Shown here in pieces: positions 9,072 through 17,433 of a stretch of 64,000 nt of DNA (positions are counted from its first letter, which is position 1; each line of letters opens with the position of its first letter). Position numbers and translations under genes: made by a program. The notes below the pieces were generated by a model that worked only from the letters and a program-made list of their open reading frames with translations, was not told the DNA's origin and did no database searches. Source of the DNA: Holophagae bacterium (lineage in GTDB: Bacteria > Acidobacteriota > Holophagae > Acanthopleuribacterales > Acanthopleuribacteraceae); the NCBI GenBank assembly GCA_030429565.1, contig JAUIFE010000027.1:48348-112347 (forward strand), read 5' to 3'.

Positions 9072-9087
9072 TGGTACCATGATTGCT
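9072..9087 (+). promoter_or_regulatory. Sigma54 (-24/-12) promoter of the response-regulator gene
   Basis: TTGGTACC-ATGA-TTGCT spans 9071-9087. GG at 9073-9074 and GC at 9085-9086 are separated by exactly ten bases, and it matches the sigma54 consensus TTGGCACG-N4-TTGCW at nearly every position. Transcription would start near 9099, before the ribosome-binding site at 9115-9121. Because the -12 element overlaps the TTG at 9083, that codon cannot be the start; translation must begin at 9125. Confidence 0.75.
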
Positions 9088-9124
9088 CCAGACCCAGGTG
9101 ACAAAAGCAAACCTGGAGGCGGAA

Positions 9125-10003
9125 ATGATCCAATCTGTGTTACTGGCCGATGATGACACCCAACTGCGCGGATTTTTTGCCCTTTTCCTGCGCAGCAACG
9201 GCTGGCAGGTGGCTGAAGCCGGCACCGGCACTGAAGCACTCAAAACCTTCCGCACCGCCGCCGTCAAACCGGCATTGGTGGTGCTGGATATCCGCATGCA
9301 CAATGATGGTTTGTCCACATGCCGTACCTTTAAAACCGATACCTTTATTGCCAAACACCGCCCAAAAATAGCCATTCTCTCCGGTGCGGATCGCGGCAAG
9401 TACGGACCTTTGGCCCAACGCGTCGGCGCCGATATGTTGCTGTCAAAACCAATTACACCGCAAGAACTGCACGTTAAACTCAAGCGTTTACTAAACCAGT
9501 CACCCAGCGCCCTAGAGGAAAAACGCGCGCACCGCCTTGATCCCGTCGTCAAACGAGCGGTGTCGATGGCGATGCTGTTCCAGGTCCCGCCAAGCGGCCG
9601 GCACGGCGACCCCAATCAAGCCAACCTTGCCATTGCGTTGGACAATACCTGCCGTATTTTACGCGAACAATACGGCCCACGCTGTTCCATTAAAAAAATC
9701 GACGACCACGCCGTGTTACTGCTGTATGTGGAACACCAAGGCAATATGGCGACGGTGAACCGGCGCGCGCAAAACGTGCTCGCACGACTGGATCATTTGG
9801 ATCACTGTGAACAGGCGGCGCAGCTTGACAACAAGCGCTGCTGTTTTAGCGGCATCAGTTTGGAAGCGCTGACCCGGTTGGCGAGCAATCCCTCACTCCC
9901 CGTGGTGGTTGCCCATCTCAAAAGCATGATCCGGCAAAACCTGCGCAGCGGCCAACGGGGTACCCTCACCGCCGTCGAACGCTTTTACGACCAAGTTGAT
10001 TAA
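9125..10003 (+). CDS. Response regulator with unclassified C-terminal domain
   Basis: 292 residues from the ATG at 9125, chosen because CTGGAGG precedes it and an upstream TTG lies inside the promoter. The N-terminal receiver domain (1-120) is complete: the acidic pocket ADDD at 8-11, phosphoacceptor D55 in VVLDIRM and K108 in LLSKPIT. The C-terminal ~170 residues have no HTH or GGDEF motif. The stretch from MAMLFQVPPSG to SIKKIDDHAVLLLYV faintly resembles class III nucleotide cyclases, where KxxGD precedes a hydrophobic strand, but the usual catalytic residues are not evident. It may be a degenerate cyclase-like or protein-binding output. The hybrid kinase follows 97 bp downstream and is its likely partner. 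Confidence 0.85.
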   Translation: MIQSVLLADDDTQLRGFFALFLRSNGWQVAEAGTGTEALKTFRTAAVKPALVVLDIRMHNDGLSTCRTFKTDTFIAKHRPKIAILSGADRGKYGPLAQRVGADMLLSKPITPQELHVKLKRLLNQSPSALEEKRAHRLDPVVKRAVSMAMLFQVPPSGRHGDPNQANLAIALDNTCRILREQYGPRCSIKKIDDHAVLLLYVEHQGNMATVNRRAQNVLARLDHLDHCEQAAQLDNKRCCFSGISLEALTRLASNPSLPVVVAHLKSMIRQNLRSGQRGTLTAVERFYDQVD

Positions 10004-10099
10004 CGAGTAACCGGGTGCCGCCGCGCCCGTCACCGGTTGCCCCTTTCGTTAGCCGTACCGAAACGAAGGGAAACCGAGCCACACCCGAGGGGACATGCC

Positions 10100-12355
10100 G
10101 TGACCAAATCCCAAACCCTCCAGCCCTACGACAATTACGACAACTACGACATACCGACACCACCCACCGCGGCGAGCATTTGTACCGCTTGCCCGGCACG
10201 CGCCGAAAACGAACGCATCGCCTTGAAAGCGGAGCCGGCCGGTCATGCCATCGATCAACAGCGGCTTACGCGGCTTAGCGCTTTGCACGAGTTGCTAGGG
10301 CAAATCGCCGTCTTTTTTTCCGGGCGCGACCAGCCCTGCATGGGTATGACTGACATGCTCAAACGCGTCAGTGAATTCCTTCCCGCCGATCTCGGCTTCG
10401 TCCTGCCGGTCAAAAGTGGCGGCGATTGGATTCGCCATCCTGTTTGGTGGCACCCGCCCGACACCCAAGGTAACGAAACCCAGTCGCGACGACGCTTCCA
10501 AAAGACGCTGCTCCAGCACCTCCACCAGGAACAATCTTTGGCACAAATAGCCGAAGATGAGGCTCAGCCCGTCGTCACCTTAGACTTGACCCACAAGGGC
10601 CTTGGAACCGTGATACTTTTCCCCGTCGGTATTTTTGGCGAACGGCACGGCGTGCTGGGATTCCGCCGCTCAGGCCATCAAGCCGCCTGGGGCAGCGCCG
10701 ACCTTTCGCTGGTTCGCCAACTCGGCGAGCAGTTTTCGCGTGCGCTGGAACGGCCGGCGCGCGACCTGGAACGCCAAATCGCCGCCCGACGGATCATGGA
10801 AACCGCCATTGTCGCCAAAAACGCCAACCGCTCGAAAAGTGAATTCTTGGCGCGGATGAGTCACGAGATTCGCAGCCCGATGAGCGCCATCGTCGGCTAC
10901 ACGCAAATGCTCACGGAAGGCGGCATTGCAGGACAAGAGGTGGAAAAAATCGGCGGTCATATTCGCCGCAACGCCCAGCATTTATTGTCGCTTATCAACG
11001 ACATCCTCGATCTTTCCAAAATTGAAGCGGGCCATATTCAGTTACGCCCGGCGCGCCTCAACATCCGCCACCTCATCGACAATGTCATCGATTTAATGAG
11101 CGCCGCGGCCGCCGAAAAAGGCCTCACCTTGAGCAGCGTCATCGACGACGATGTGCCCACCCAAATCCACGCCGACGAACTGCGCCTGCGCCAAATCCTC
11201 ATCAACCTAATCGACAACGCCGTCAAGTACACGGATCGCGGCGGCGTCGCCATCACGGTGCGGCGCGATCCCATCACCGCTGAATTCTTGAACTTTGCCG
11301 TTGCCGACAGTGGGATCGGCATCAAGAAAGACGATTTAGCCGTCATTTTTTCACCCTTTGTGCAGGGTGAGGCTCGCGAAAACCGCGCAGGCACCGGGCT
11401 CGGTCTCAGTATTGTGCACCAATTGGTGACACTTATGGCGGGCGACATTTCCGTTCAAAGCCAGGTGGGCCGCGGCAGTTTGTTCTCCATTCGCATGCCG
11501 TTCCAAACCGAGCCTCAAGCCGATTACCACGACGAGGAACGCGACGATGCACCGCCCGACACCGCCGCCACCCATTCGCTCGCCGGTAAAAACATCTTGC
11601 TTGTCGATGACGGCGAAGACAACCGCCGTATTCTCACTTACTTCCTCAACGAAGCAGGCGCCCAAACGACCTGTGCCACCGACGGCCGCGCCGCCCTGGC
11701 GCTATTTACCAACCCAGACCCGCTCGCGCCTGCCTTTGATTTGGTGCTGATGGATATGCTGATGCCACACCTGGACGGCTACCAAGCGACCCGGCAATTG
11801 CGTGCCATGGGCGTCACCACACCCATCATCGCGCTTACCGCCCAGGCGATGGTCGATGATCGCGCCAAGTGCCTCGATGCGGGCTGTGACGATTACCTGG
11901 CCAAACCGATCGCGCCCAAACGCTTGGTACAAACCCTGTGTTATTACCTCGACCACGACCGAGCCAAACCCAACCCTACCCTGGTCAACGACGCGAACAA
12001 GGTACTGGAAGACGTCATCGATCCCTCCCCGCTTTGGCAACACCCCAAACTCAAGTTCATCATTGCCGATTACGTCAATGCGATGGATCAATCGGTCAAC
12101 CGCTTGGAAGCCGCCATCGAAGAAAAAGACCGCCGACGCTTACTCGACTTGGCCCATCGCTACCACGGCAACGGCGCCAGCTTCGGCTACCCATGCGTCA
12201 GCCAACACGCCAAAATCCTCGAGGAGCAACTGAAAGCCCACGCCACCATGGACCAGTGCTTCGCCTCGGCGCGCGCGCTGGTCAAGGACCTGCGCTACAT
12301 TCACACCCACCACCGCAGCCTACACCAAACCGGCGAACGCAGCCAATTCGGGTGA
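10100..12355 (+). CDS. Hybrid sensor histidine kinase (HisKA-HATPase-REC-HPt)
   Basis: About 751 residues from the GTG at 10100, favoured by GAGGGG just upstream; 10037 is an open but unlikely earlier start. In order: a GAF-like sensor region (about 60-220), HisKA with SHEIRSPM and phospho-His near residue 255, a HATPase with N box (LINLIDNAVKYTD), G1 (DSGIGI) and G2 (GTGLGLS), a receiver with Asp near 552 (LVLMDMLMP) and Lys in YLAKPI, and a C-terminal helical region with AHRYHGNGASFG resembling an HPt domain (phospho-His near 686). The usual HPt sequence is AHxLKGxA, so this is a variant. There are no membrane helices, so it should sense a cytoplasmic cue. It probably belongs to the sigma54-driven operon with the preceding regulator. 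Confidence 0.9.
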   Translation: MTKSQTLQPYDNYDNYDIPTPPTAASICTACPARAENERIALKAEPAGHAIDQQRLTRLSALHELLGQIAVFFSGRDQPCMGMTDMLKRVSEFLPADLGFVLPVKSGGDWIRHPVWWHPPDTQGNETQSRRRFQKTLLQHLHQEQSLAQIAEDEAQPVVTLDLTHKGLGTVILFPVGIFGERHGVLGFRRSGHQAAWGSADLSLVRQLGEQFSRALERPARDLERQIAARRIMETAIVAKNANRSKSEFLARMSHEIRSPMSAIVGYTQMLTEGGIAGQEVEKIGGHIRRNAQHLLSLINDILDLSKIEAGHIQLRPARLNIRHLIDNVIDLMSAAAAEKGLTLSSVIDDDVPTQIHADELRLRQILINLIDNAVKYTDRGGVAITVRRDPITAEFLNFAVADSGIGIKKDDLAVIFSPFVQGEARENRAGTGLGLSIVHQLVTLMAGDISVQSQVGRGSLFSIRMPFQTEPQADYHDEERDDAPPDTAATHSLAGKNILLVDDGEDNRRILTYFLNEAGAQTTCATDGRAALALFTNPDPLAPAFDLVLMDMLMPHLDGYQATRQLRAMGVTTPIIALTAQAMVDDRAKCLDAGCDDYLAKPIAPKRLVQTLCYYLDHDRAKPNPTLVNDANKVLEDVIDPSPLWQHPKLKFIIADYVNAMDQSVNRLEAAIEEKDRRRLLDLAHRYHGNGASFGYPCVSQHAKILEEQLKAHATMDQCFASARALVKDLRYIHTHHRSLHQTGERSQFG

Positions 12356-12408
12356 GAGGACACCAGATACAAACCACAAGCCTTATGCTCCCGGTGCATT
12401 TAGCGAAC

Positions 12409-12777
12409 TTAGCGCCCTTCAATTTTTTCGATGTTCACGATGACCACAGATTCGGCATAAAAGCGCAGGGCCCCATTTTCGAAATCGTAAACTTCCCAGT
12501 TGATCCCTTCCCACTGCCGATCCGAAATGTCGCTGACGTCGAAACCCATGACTTGAATGAGCGCACTACCAAAGTCGGAGATGTTGAGAGCGGAAACCCC
12601 CGAAAAACGAAGTGTCACTGAATAACCGGGCAGACGCCTAGCAGAAGACATTGTTAAATCCAGACGGCTTTTACCCTCTGAACAGCGCAGCACCATCTCG
12701 TTGATTTCAGACAAATAATTAAATTTAAATTCCGGCCAATGCTGTCGCACTTTGTCATAGCCTTCAATTGGTTGCAA
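12409..12777 (-). CDS. Small hypothetical protein, immunity-protein-like
   Basis: 122 residues starting with TTG at 12777, supported by a strong GGAGGTGA four bases upstream. The protein is beta-rich: alternating hydrophobic strands (YSVTLRFSGVSALNISDFG) precede VYDFENGALRFYAESVVIV. Planctomycete and cyanobacterial proteins of this pattern, and polymorphic-toxin immunity families such as Imm50, look similar. I could not confirm that, and no toxin gene is adjacent. It lies convergent to the hybrid kinase and separate from the cyclase gene on its other side. It could be an orphan immunity gene left by a lost toxin. Confidence 0.7.
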   Translation of the reverse strand: MQPIEGYDKVRQHWPEFKFNYLSEINEMVLRCSEGKSRLDLTMSSARRLPGYSVTLRFSGVSALNISDFGSALIQVMGFDVSDISDRQWEGINWEVYDFENGALRFYAESVVIVNIEKIEGR

Positions 12778-12942
12778 TGAGTCACCTCCATCGCGATGCC
12801 GTGTTCTGTAAACTAGCCGTCGTTGGGCCGACGATTGGGCACGTGACGACCCTTCTCGGTAATTTTACGCTGTTAAACCCAATGGCGCGATTCACCTTTC
12901 CGACCGTCGCATCGGCCGGGAAAAACGTCGGCCGACTTCGGC

Positions 12943-14589
12943 TTAACCGGAGGTTGGCACCGTGTCGGCGGTGACGACGCAGTTGCGGCCGTTCTGCTTG
13001 GCGCGCGCCACCGCGACCTGAGCTTTCTCCAGCGCCGAGTCTAGGTCGTCACGGGTGTTAAACGTCACCACGCCGATGCTGACGGTCACCATGACGGCTT
13101 GCTCCGCTACGTAAAACGGTCGACCGCCGACGGCCTTGCGTACGCGGTCGGCAACGATCTCGGCCTGCACCAAACCCGTTTCACTCAGCAATATGCCAAA
13201 TTCCTCGCCGCCAACCCTGGCCAAACAATCGATCTTGCGGAGTTGGGCTTGGCAACGGCTGCCCAGCTCGACCAAAATCGCATCACCCGCCGGCAAACTG
13301 TGGGTGTCGTTGACGTCTTTGAAACAATCGATATCGATCAACAACAGACTTAACGGGCGGTTGTGACGCCGCGCCCGTGCCAACTCTTCGCCGGCTCTCA
13401 TTTCGAAACCACGTCGATTGTGAATCCCCGTCAAGGCGTCGGTGGTCGCGACAAGGGCGATTTCCGCCTCGCGGTTGGCGACGCGTGCAACCAGGTCTTT
13501 AAGCGCGGTATTCATTTCGCTGAACTCGTCGCTGCCGTCAAGCTCTTGCACCGGCGCGTTTTCGGTGAGGCAATGGGTCATGTTCTCCCGCAGCAGGGCC
13601 ATGCGATGCACGACCTGGCGTTCGACATAAACAACGATGAGCAGCGTGGCCAAAACAGCCAGTACCAAGGTCCCACCGATTAACCACCGCACCCGACCCA
13701 AGAAGTGCGTGGTGTTGGTGCGGATTTGGTAAACGCGATCCTTCGCGTCTTGTATGAGGCGGTTGGTGGCATCGGTCAAAGCGGCCGCCGAATCGCGCTC
13801 CGCTTTGAGCACGAGTTTGGTCTCGCTCTTCAAGGCGGCGATGCGGCGCACCTGGGTGAAGTAACCGGTCGGCCCAATGATCATGGCACTCAAACGCGCA
13901 TGGTCGGCAATCATCGGCCCGTCGCCGCCCGGATAATCGGCACCGGCTTCGGCCAATAAATCGCGCACGGTTCTCTCCCGCTGCGAGAATAGCTCGGGGT
14001 TGGGTTCCACATTAATCGACAGCAACAAACCGGCAACCTGATGCATGCGATCGCGCCAGCGCGTCAATGCCGGCGCGTGTTTGGGATGACGTTTCGACAA
14101 GCTGTTGTGGGTTTGCGCCACCATGCGCAGAAAATTGGGAATCAAACGACGGGTGGTGGTTTCTGCTTCAATGCGCTGCGCCACCAACAAGTCTAATTGG
14201 CGCAGCAAACGCTCGATCTCGGCGCCGGACGTTTTCATTTCGATTAAAAAAGATTGATGGTTCTCGGCAAGGACGGTTTCGTCTAATGCCGCTTGAAAGG
14301 CCGTCCGGGTATCGAGAAACGCCAGGGTTTCGTTGAGCAAATCACTTTGGTTGCGGGCCAAGATCAGGTGTGGTGCAAAACCGGTCAAGGCATGGCTGTG
14401 CTCGGCCAATTTAACCGATTCGGCAACCGCCTCCATCGATGGCGAAATACCGTTGTCAAAGTCATGGGTAATCGAGGCGAAGACGTAAAAGGCACACAAA
14501 CAGGCGGCCATCATCAACATCAACAGCAAGGTAAAGCTGGCCAACAAACGCACCTCAACGGCGTTCGATTTCTTGAGGGGATTATTCAC
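12943..14589 (-). CDS. Membrane diguanylate cyclase (GGEEF)
   Basis: About 548 residues from a GTG at 14589. It has transmembrane helices near residues 12-37 and 297-318 enclosing a ~260-residue helical periplasmic sensor, then a short HAMP-like or coiled linker, and a GGDEF domain. The active-site signature is VGGEEF near residue 460, an active variant that makes c-di-GMP from two GTP. The inhibitory I-site RxxD is present as RKID five residues upstream, so product inhibition is expected. The start overlaps the stop of the upstream osmolyte-binding gene by eight bases (GTGAATAA), showing translational coupling and a functional pair. A longer ORF from 14688 exists but would overlap the upstream gene by over 100 bp. 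Confidence 0.92.
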   Translation of the reverse strand: MNNPLKKSNAVEVRLLASFTLLLMLMMAACLCAFYVFASITHDFDNGISPSMEAVAESVKLAEHSHALTGFAPHLILARNQSDLLNETLAFLDTRTAFQAALDETVLAENHQSFLIEMKTSGAEIERLLRQLDLLVAQRIEAETTTRRLIPNFLRMVAQTHNSLSKRHPKHAPALTRWRDRMHQVAGLLLSINVEPNPELFSQRERTVRDLLAEAGADYPGGDGPMIADHARLSAMIIGPTGYFTQVRRIAALKSETKLVLKAERDSAAALTDATNRLIQDAKDRVYQIRTNTTHFLGRVRWLIGGTLVLAVLATLLIVVYVERQVVHRMALLRENMTHCLTENAPVQELDGSDEFSEMNTALKDLVARVANREAEIALVATTDALTGIHNRRGFEMRAGEELARARRHNRPLSLLLIDIDCFKDVNDTHSLPAGDAILVELGSRCQAQLRKIDCLARVGGEEFGILLSETGLVQAEIVADRVRKAVGGRPFYVAEQAVMVTVSIGVVTFNTRDDLDSALEKAQVAVARAKQNGRNCVVTADTVPTSG

Positions 14590-15529
14590 CGTTGACCACC
14601 TCGCAATCGGCGGGTAGCCAAGCCGCAACCCTGTCGGGTCGGCGCCGCAACCACTCGACGGCGGCGTCCTGTTTGGTATACCCTTCAAAATCGATTAAGG
14701 CGGCCATCGATGAAAAGTCGTCCTTAGTCAGGACAATATTTTTGATGAGGTTAAAGGCGCAAGGCCGCCGTGCGACCAACTCGGCGCTGACGACCTTCTT
14801 AATCCAACCCTTGCTGGGATTACCACAATCGTAGGTGGCAGTGGGGTTGATCCCCCAGGCGGGGTTTTCATGACATTCGGGCTCGAAAGCGGGAAATTCG
14901 ATAAAGGAACCTGAAAAGTAGTGTTCAATCGAGTTGGGCGTCCAGTTATAAACCAAAATCGGTTGCCGTCGCTGCACGGCGTCGGCCATTTCGATCCAAA
15001 CGGCCTCAGGTTGAAGCGCGGCAACAATCTTGAAATTGAGGTTAAGCGCGCGAATTTTGTCGTCCTCGTGCTGCGTCCAGGGACCCATCAACACCATGCC
15101 GACACCCTTGGAATCTTCGGTGGCAAATAATTTGGCGCACTGATTGAGCGCGCGCCAATCGGGCAAGCCGGGACAGAGCTCGGCAACATAGTCGGGATAC
15201 CACCACTCTTCACGGGTTTTCACATCGTGGTAGCCGGCCGAAACCAGTAATCCCGAATCGAGCGAGAGGTTTAGCGTTTGCTCCATCGAACCCTGCCAGA
15301 CTTCCATCTGCACGTGGAGCAGGCCTTTCTCCATGGCAAAAAACTGCTGGTAAATGTCACTGGGTCGATAAACAACCCGAAAACCCAAGCGCTCCAAAAG
15401 GTTGCCTGTCACATAGGACAACACGATTTGGCTACTCCAGGTATTTTCGGCCAAAATCACGGGCTGCGATTCGTCGTTAGGATGCGGCCCCGAAACGCAT
15501 AGAAGCCACCACCACAACGCGGCGATCAC
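14582..15529 (-). CDS. Glycine betaine/choline-type substrate-binding protein (OpuAC fold)
   Basis: 315 residues with an N-terminal signal (AALWWWLLCVSG), starting at GTG 15529 behind TGAGGA. The body matches the OpuAC/ProX fold: ILAENTWSSQIVLSYVTGNLLERLG, then EVWQG, WWYPDYV, VLMGPWTQHED, AVWIEMADAV and VYNWTPNSIEHYF. Many of the Trp and Tyr residues could form the aromatic cage that binds quaternary ammonium groups. No permease or ATPase accompanies it. It is instead fused by translation to a diguanylate cyclase with a periplasmic sensor region, so it probably acts as a ligand-binding co-receptor rather than a transport protein. Confidence 0.88.
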   Translation of the reverse strand: MIAALWWWLLCVSGPHPNDESQPVILAENTWSSQIVLSYVTGNLLERLGFRVVYRPSDIYQQFFAMEKGLLHVQMEVWQGSMEQTLNLSLDSGLLVSAGYHDVKTREEWWYPDYVAELCPGLPDWRALNQCAKLFATEDSKGVGMVLMGPWTQHEDDKIRALNLNFKIVAALQPEAVWIEMADAVQRRQPILVYNWTPNSIEHYFSGSFIEFPAFEPECHENPAWGINPTATYDCGNPSKGWIKKVVSAELVARRPCAFNLIKNIVLTKDDFSSMAALIDFEGYTKQDAAVEWLRRRPDRVAAWLPADCEVVNGE

Positions 15530-15702
15530 AAGCGTTCCTCAGAGAAGTGCCATGGCGCGAACGAATGCAGGCAACAGGGGTGGTTGGGACAAAAATAAAT
15601 AAGCAGCATAGGGCGCCGACCTCGAAGAAAGCAAATCGGTATCGCTTATCTCCTCGTCCAACGCCCCGCAAACATTTAGTTCGTGGTTTTGAAGATGGTT
15701 CG

Positions 15703-16830
15703 CTAGGAAAGTGTTTCCCGTAGTTCGCGACTGCGACTGGGCCGCCAAATTTGTTGGTCCAGGTAAAAATGGTGGCCAATGATGCCAAAAAACAAGATGT
15801 AGGCCCAAGCATGCATCCCGCCTTGGTGCCAGCGCCCAAACACATCGGGCCAGTCGCCCAAATGCCACACGATCAGACCAAACAAGGCACCGACCGCCAA
15901 GGCCACGACACCGTAGTGCAAGGCGTCCCGGTTGATCCAACGCGCAGCCCCGACCGGCTCCTCGCTGTCACGATAACGCCGTTGCCCGTAGTGGTAGACA
16001 ATGGCGTGGTATTGAATGTTGTGAAACAAAGAGTTCATGATGGCAATGAGCATTAAGGTTTCGGCGCCGTTGAGGTTTTGAACAAAGGTATCGAGCGGGG
16101 CAACGGCGTAAAACATGACGGAATAAAAAAGCCAGCACACGGCGGTATAGAAAAGCGGCATGAAGGCGGCGGCACCATGGACTTGCCACAGGCGGTGCGC
16201 CAAGTAGGCCAAATATACAGCGGCAACCAGGCTCAAGACGGGCGGCGCGTAAAAAAGCAAGGGTCGCAAACCGCCGTCCAAAAGTGCGGCAAAACCAGCA
16301 TAGGTCCCTGGCAGTTTGAAGTTCACTAAAAAGTGAACCTGGGCCAGACACACGGCGGCGTAAAGGGCGCCGACCAAGTGGCTGCGCAGATTGTCGCCGA
16401 CACCGGCTTTTCGGGTGTAGATAGCGGTAAACCCGTAGTGCTGCCGGGCGTTGTGAAACAGCGACCAGCAAAAGATGAAAAAGCCGTAGGCGGTTGCCGC
16501 GGCGCCGCCGCCAAAGCGGGCGTCGAAGGCCAAGGCCAAAGCCGGAAAGACAAAAAACACCAAACTGCCCCACAGTAAACGCGGGTGACGACGACGAAAA
16601 GACGCGTCGAAGTAGGTTCGCGAAAAGGTAGCCCAAAAATGGGAGCCCTCAAAAGCGACGACCCAAATCCAAAATAGCCAAGGCAGCAGCCGCGGCATTT
16701 GGAACGCGGCCAGGGCCACCAGTAACGTCAAAAAAGCGCCACCGGTAACCAAACACAAATCAAATAAACGATTGCGAATCCAGAGTTGATTAGAACGACC
16801 AGCCGGATATCCGGCAACACATTCAGTCAT
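15703..16830 (-). CDS. Polytopic membrane protein with conserved-looking His clusters
   Basis: 375 residues with about eight or nine predicted membrane helices. Histidines cluster at membrane borders: EGSHFW, FHNARQHYGF, SLFHNIQYHAIVYHYGQ and GHHFYLDQQIWRPS. Regular His spacing of this kind recalls membrane di-metal oxygenases/desaturases or haem-binding proteins, but the motif order does not match a family I can name. The start is ATG 16830 behind AGGGG. It lies 173 bp downstream of no other minus-strand gene and is probably monocistronic. Function unassigned. Confidence 0.85.
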   Translation of the reverse strand: MTECVAGYPAGRSNQLWIRNRLFDLCLVTGGAFLTLLVALAAFQMPRLLPWLFWIWVVAFEGSHFWATFSRTYFDASFRRRHPRLLWGSLVFFVFPALALAFDARFGGGAAATAYGFFIFCWSLFHNARQHYGFTAIYTRKAGVGDNLRSHLVGALYAAVCLAQVHFLVNFKLPGTYAGFAALLDGGLRPLLFYAPPVLSLVAAVYLAYLAHRLWQVHGAAAFMPLFYTAVCWLFYSVMFYAVAPLDTFVQNLNGAETLMLIAIMNSLFHNIQYHAIVYHYGQRRYRDSEEPVGAARWINRDALHYGVVALAVGALFGLIVWHLGDWPDVFGRWHQGGMHAWAYILFFGIIGHHFYLDQQIWRPSRSRELRETLS

Positions 16831-17433
16831 GCACGCCCCTTTTCATACGGTTCAAAACCGAAACTTCAATCAAAGCCCATGCGAATTGCCTCGTTTGACT
16901 CGAGTGGCAACTTCGTGGACGCTCCCTGCGGCAAAGGCTTCGCCGGCAAAGGATCGTCGCGTTTCTTTGCCGAGACCGACGAAACCGAACGGTCACCATA
17001 GCGGTGCCTCAACACGTGGCATACAAAAAGCACCCCACGGAAACGTTTGGCTGAAGCACCGGCAAAGAAGTCTGGTGCAGTGCTATACGTGTCAATTTGG
17101 TACCAAGGTTCCAATTTTTTTGGCAACCGGCACTGAAAACGCTCATTTTAGGTTAAAGGTGTTGCTTGATAAGGCAAAAACGCGTCGATACTTGGGAGTG
17201 CGCACCCCCATTCGTTGTTTTGCCAAACCGTAAAAAGTGTCCGCCCTACTTGCCGATACGCCGGCGCTTCCTTCAACACGTTTTGCGCCAAGAGCTTGCG
17301 CTACTTCAGCCGCCCCGAACGGCGTGGTTTAGGTGAGAAAGACCTGAATCCGGGTAAGAAAATCAGCCGATATCTGGCAAAATACCTCTTTTGATGGGAT
17401 CCACCCCACTCGAAACCCAACGAGGCCCTGACC
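16831..17433. other. 600-bp intergenic region, no convincing gene
   Basis: The stretch separates the divergent membrane-protein and PKD-lipoprotein genes. Open frames here, such as plus 16829-17233, have no ribosome-binding site and atypical composition. The two divergent promoters must lie at its ends. No dyad, tRNA or repeat stands out. Confidence 0.5.

Noticed and set aside
15539..15940. Minus-strand ORF overlapping the start of the 15703-16830 gene region
   Set aside because: Shadow of the polytopic membrane gene; codon use and basic, Arg/Cys-rich product are unlike real genes here.
16829..17233. Plus-strand 134-codon ORF in the 600-bp gap
   Set aside because: No ribosome-binding site, overlaps the upstream gene's promoter, and no protein-like pattern.
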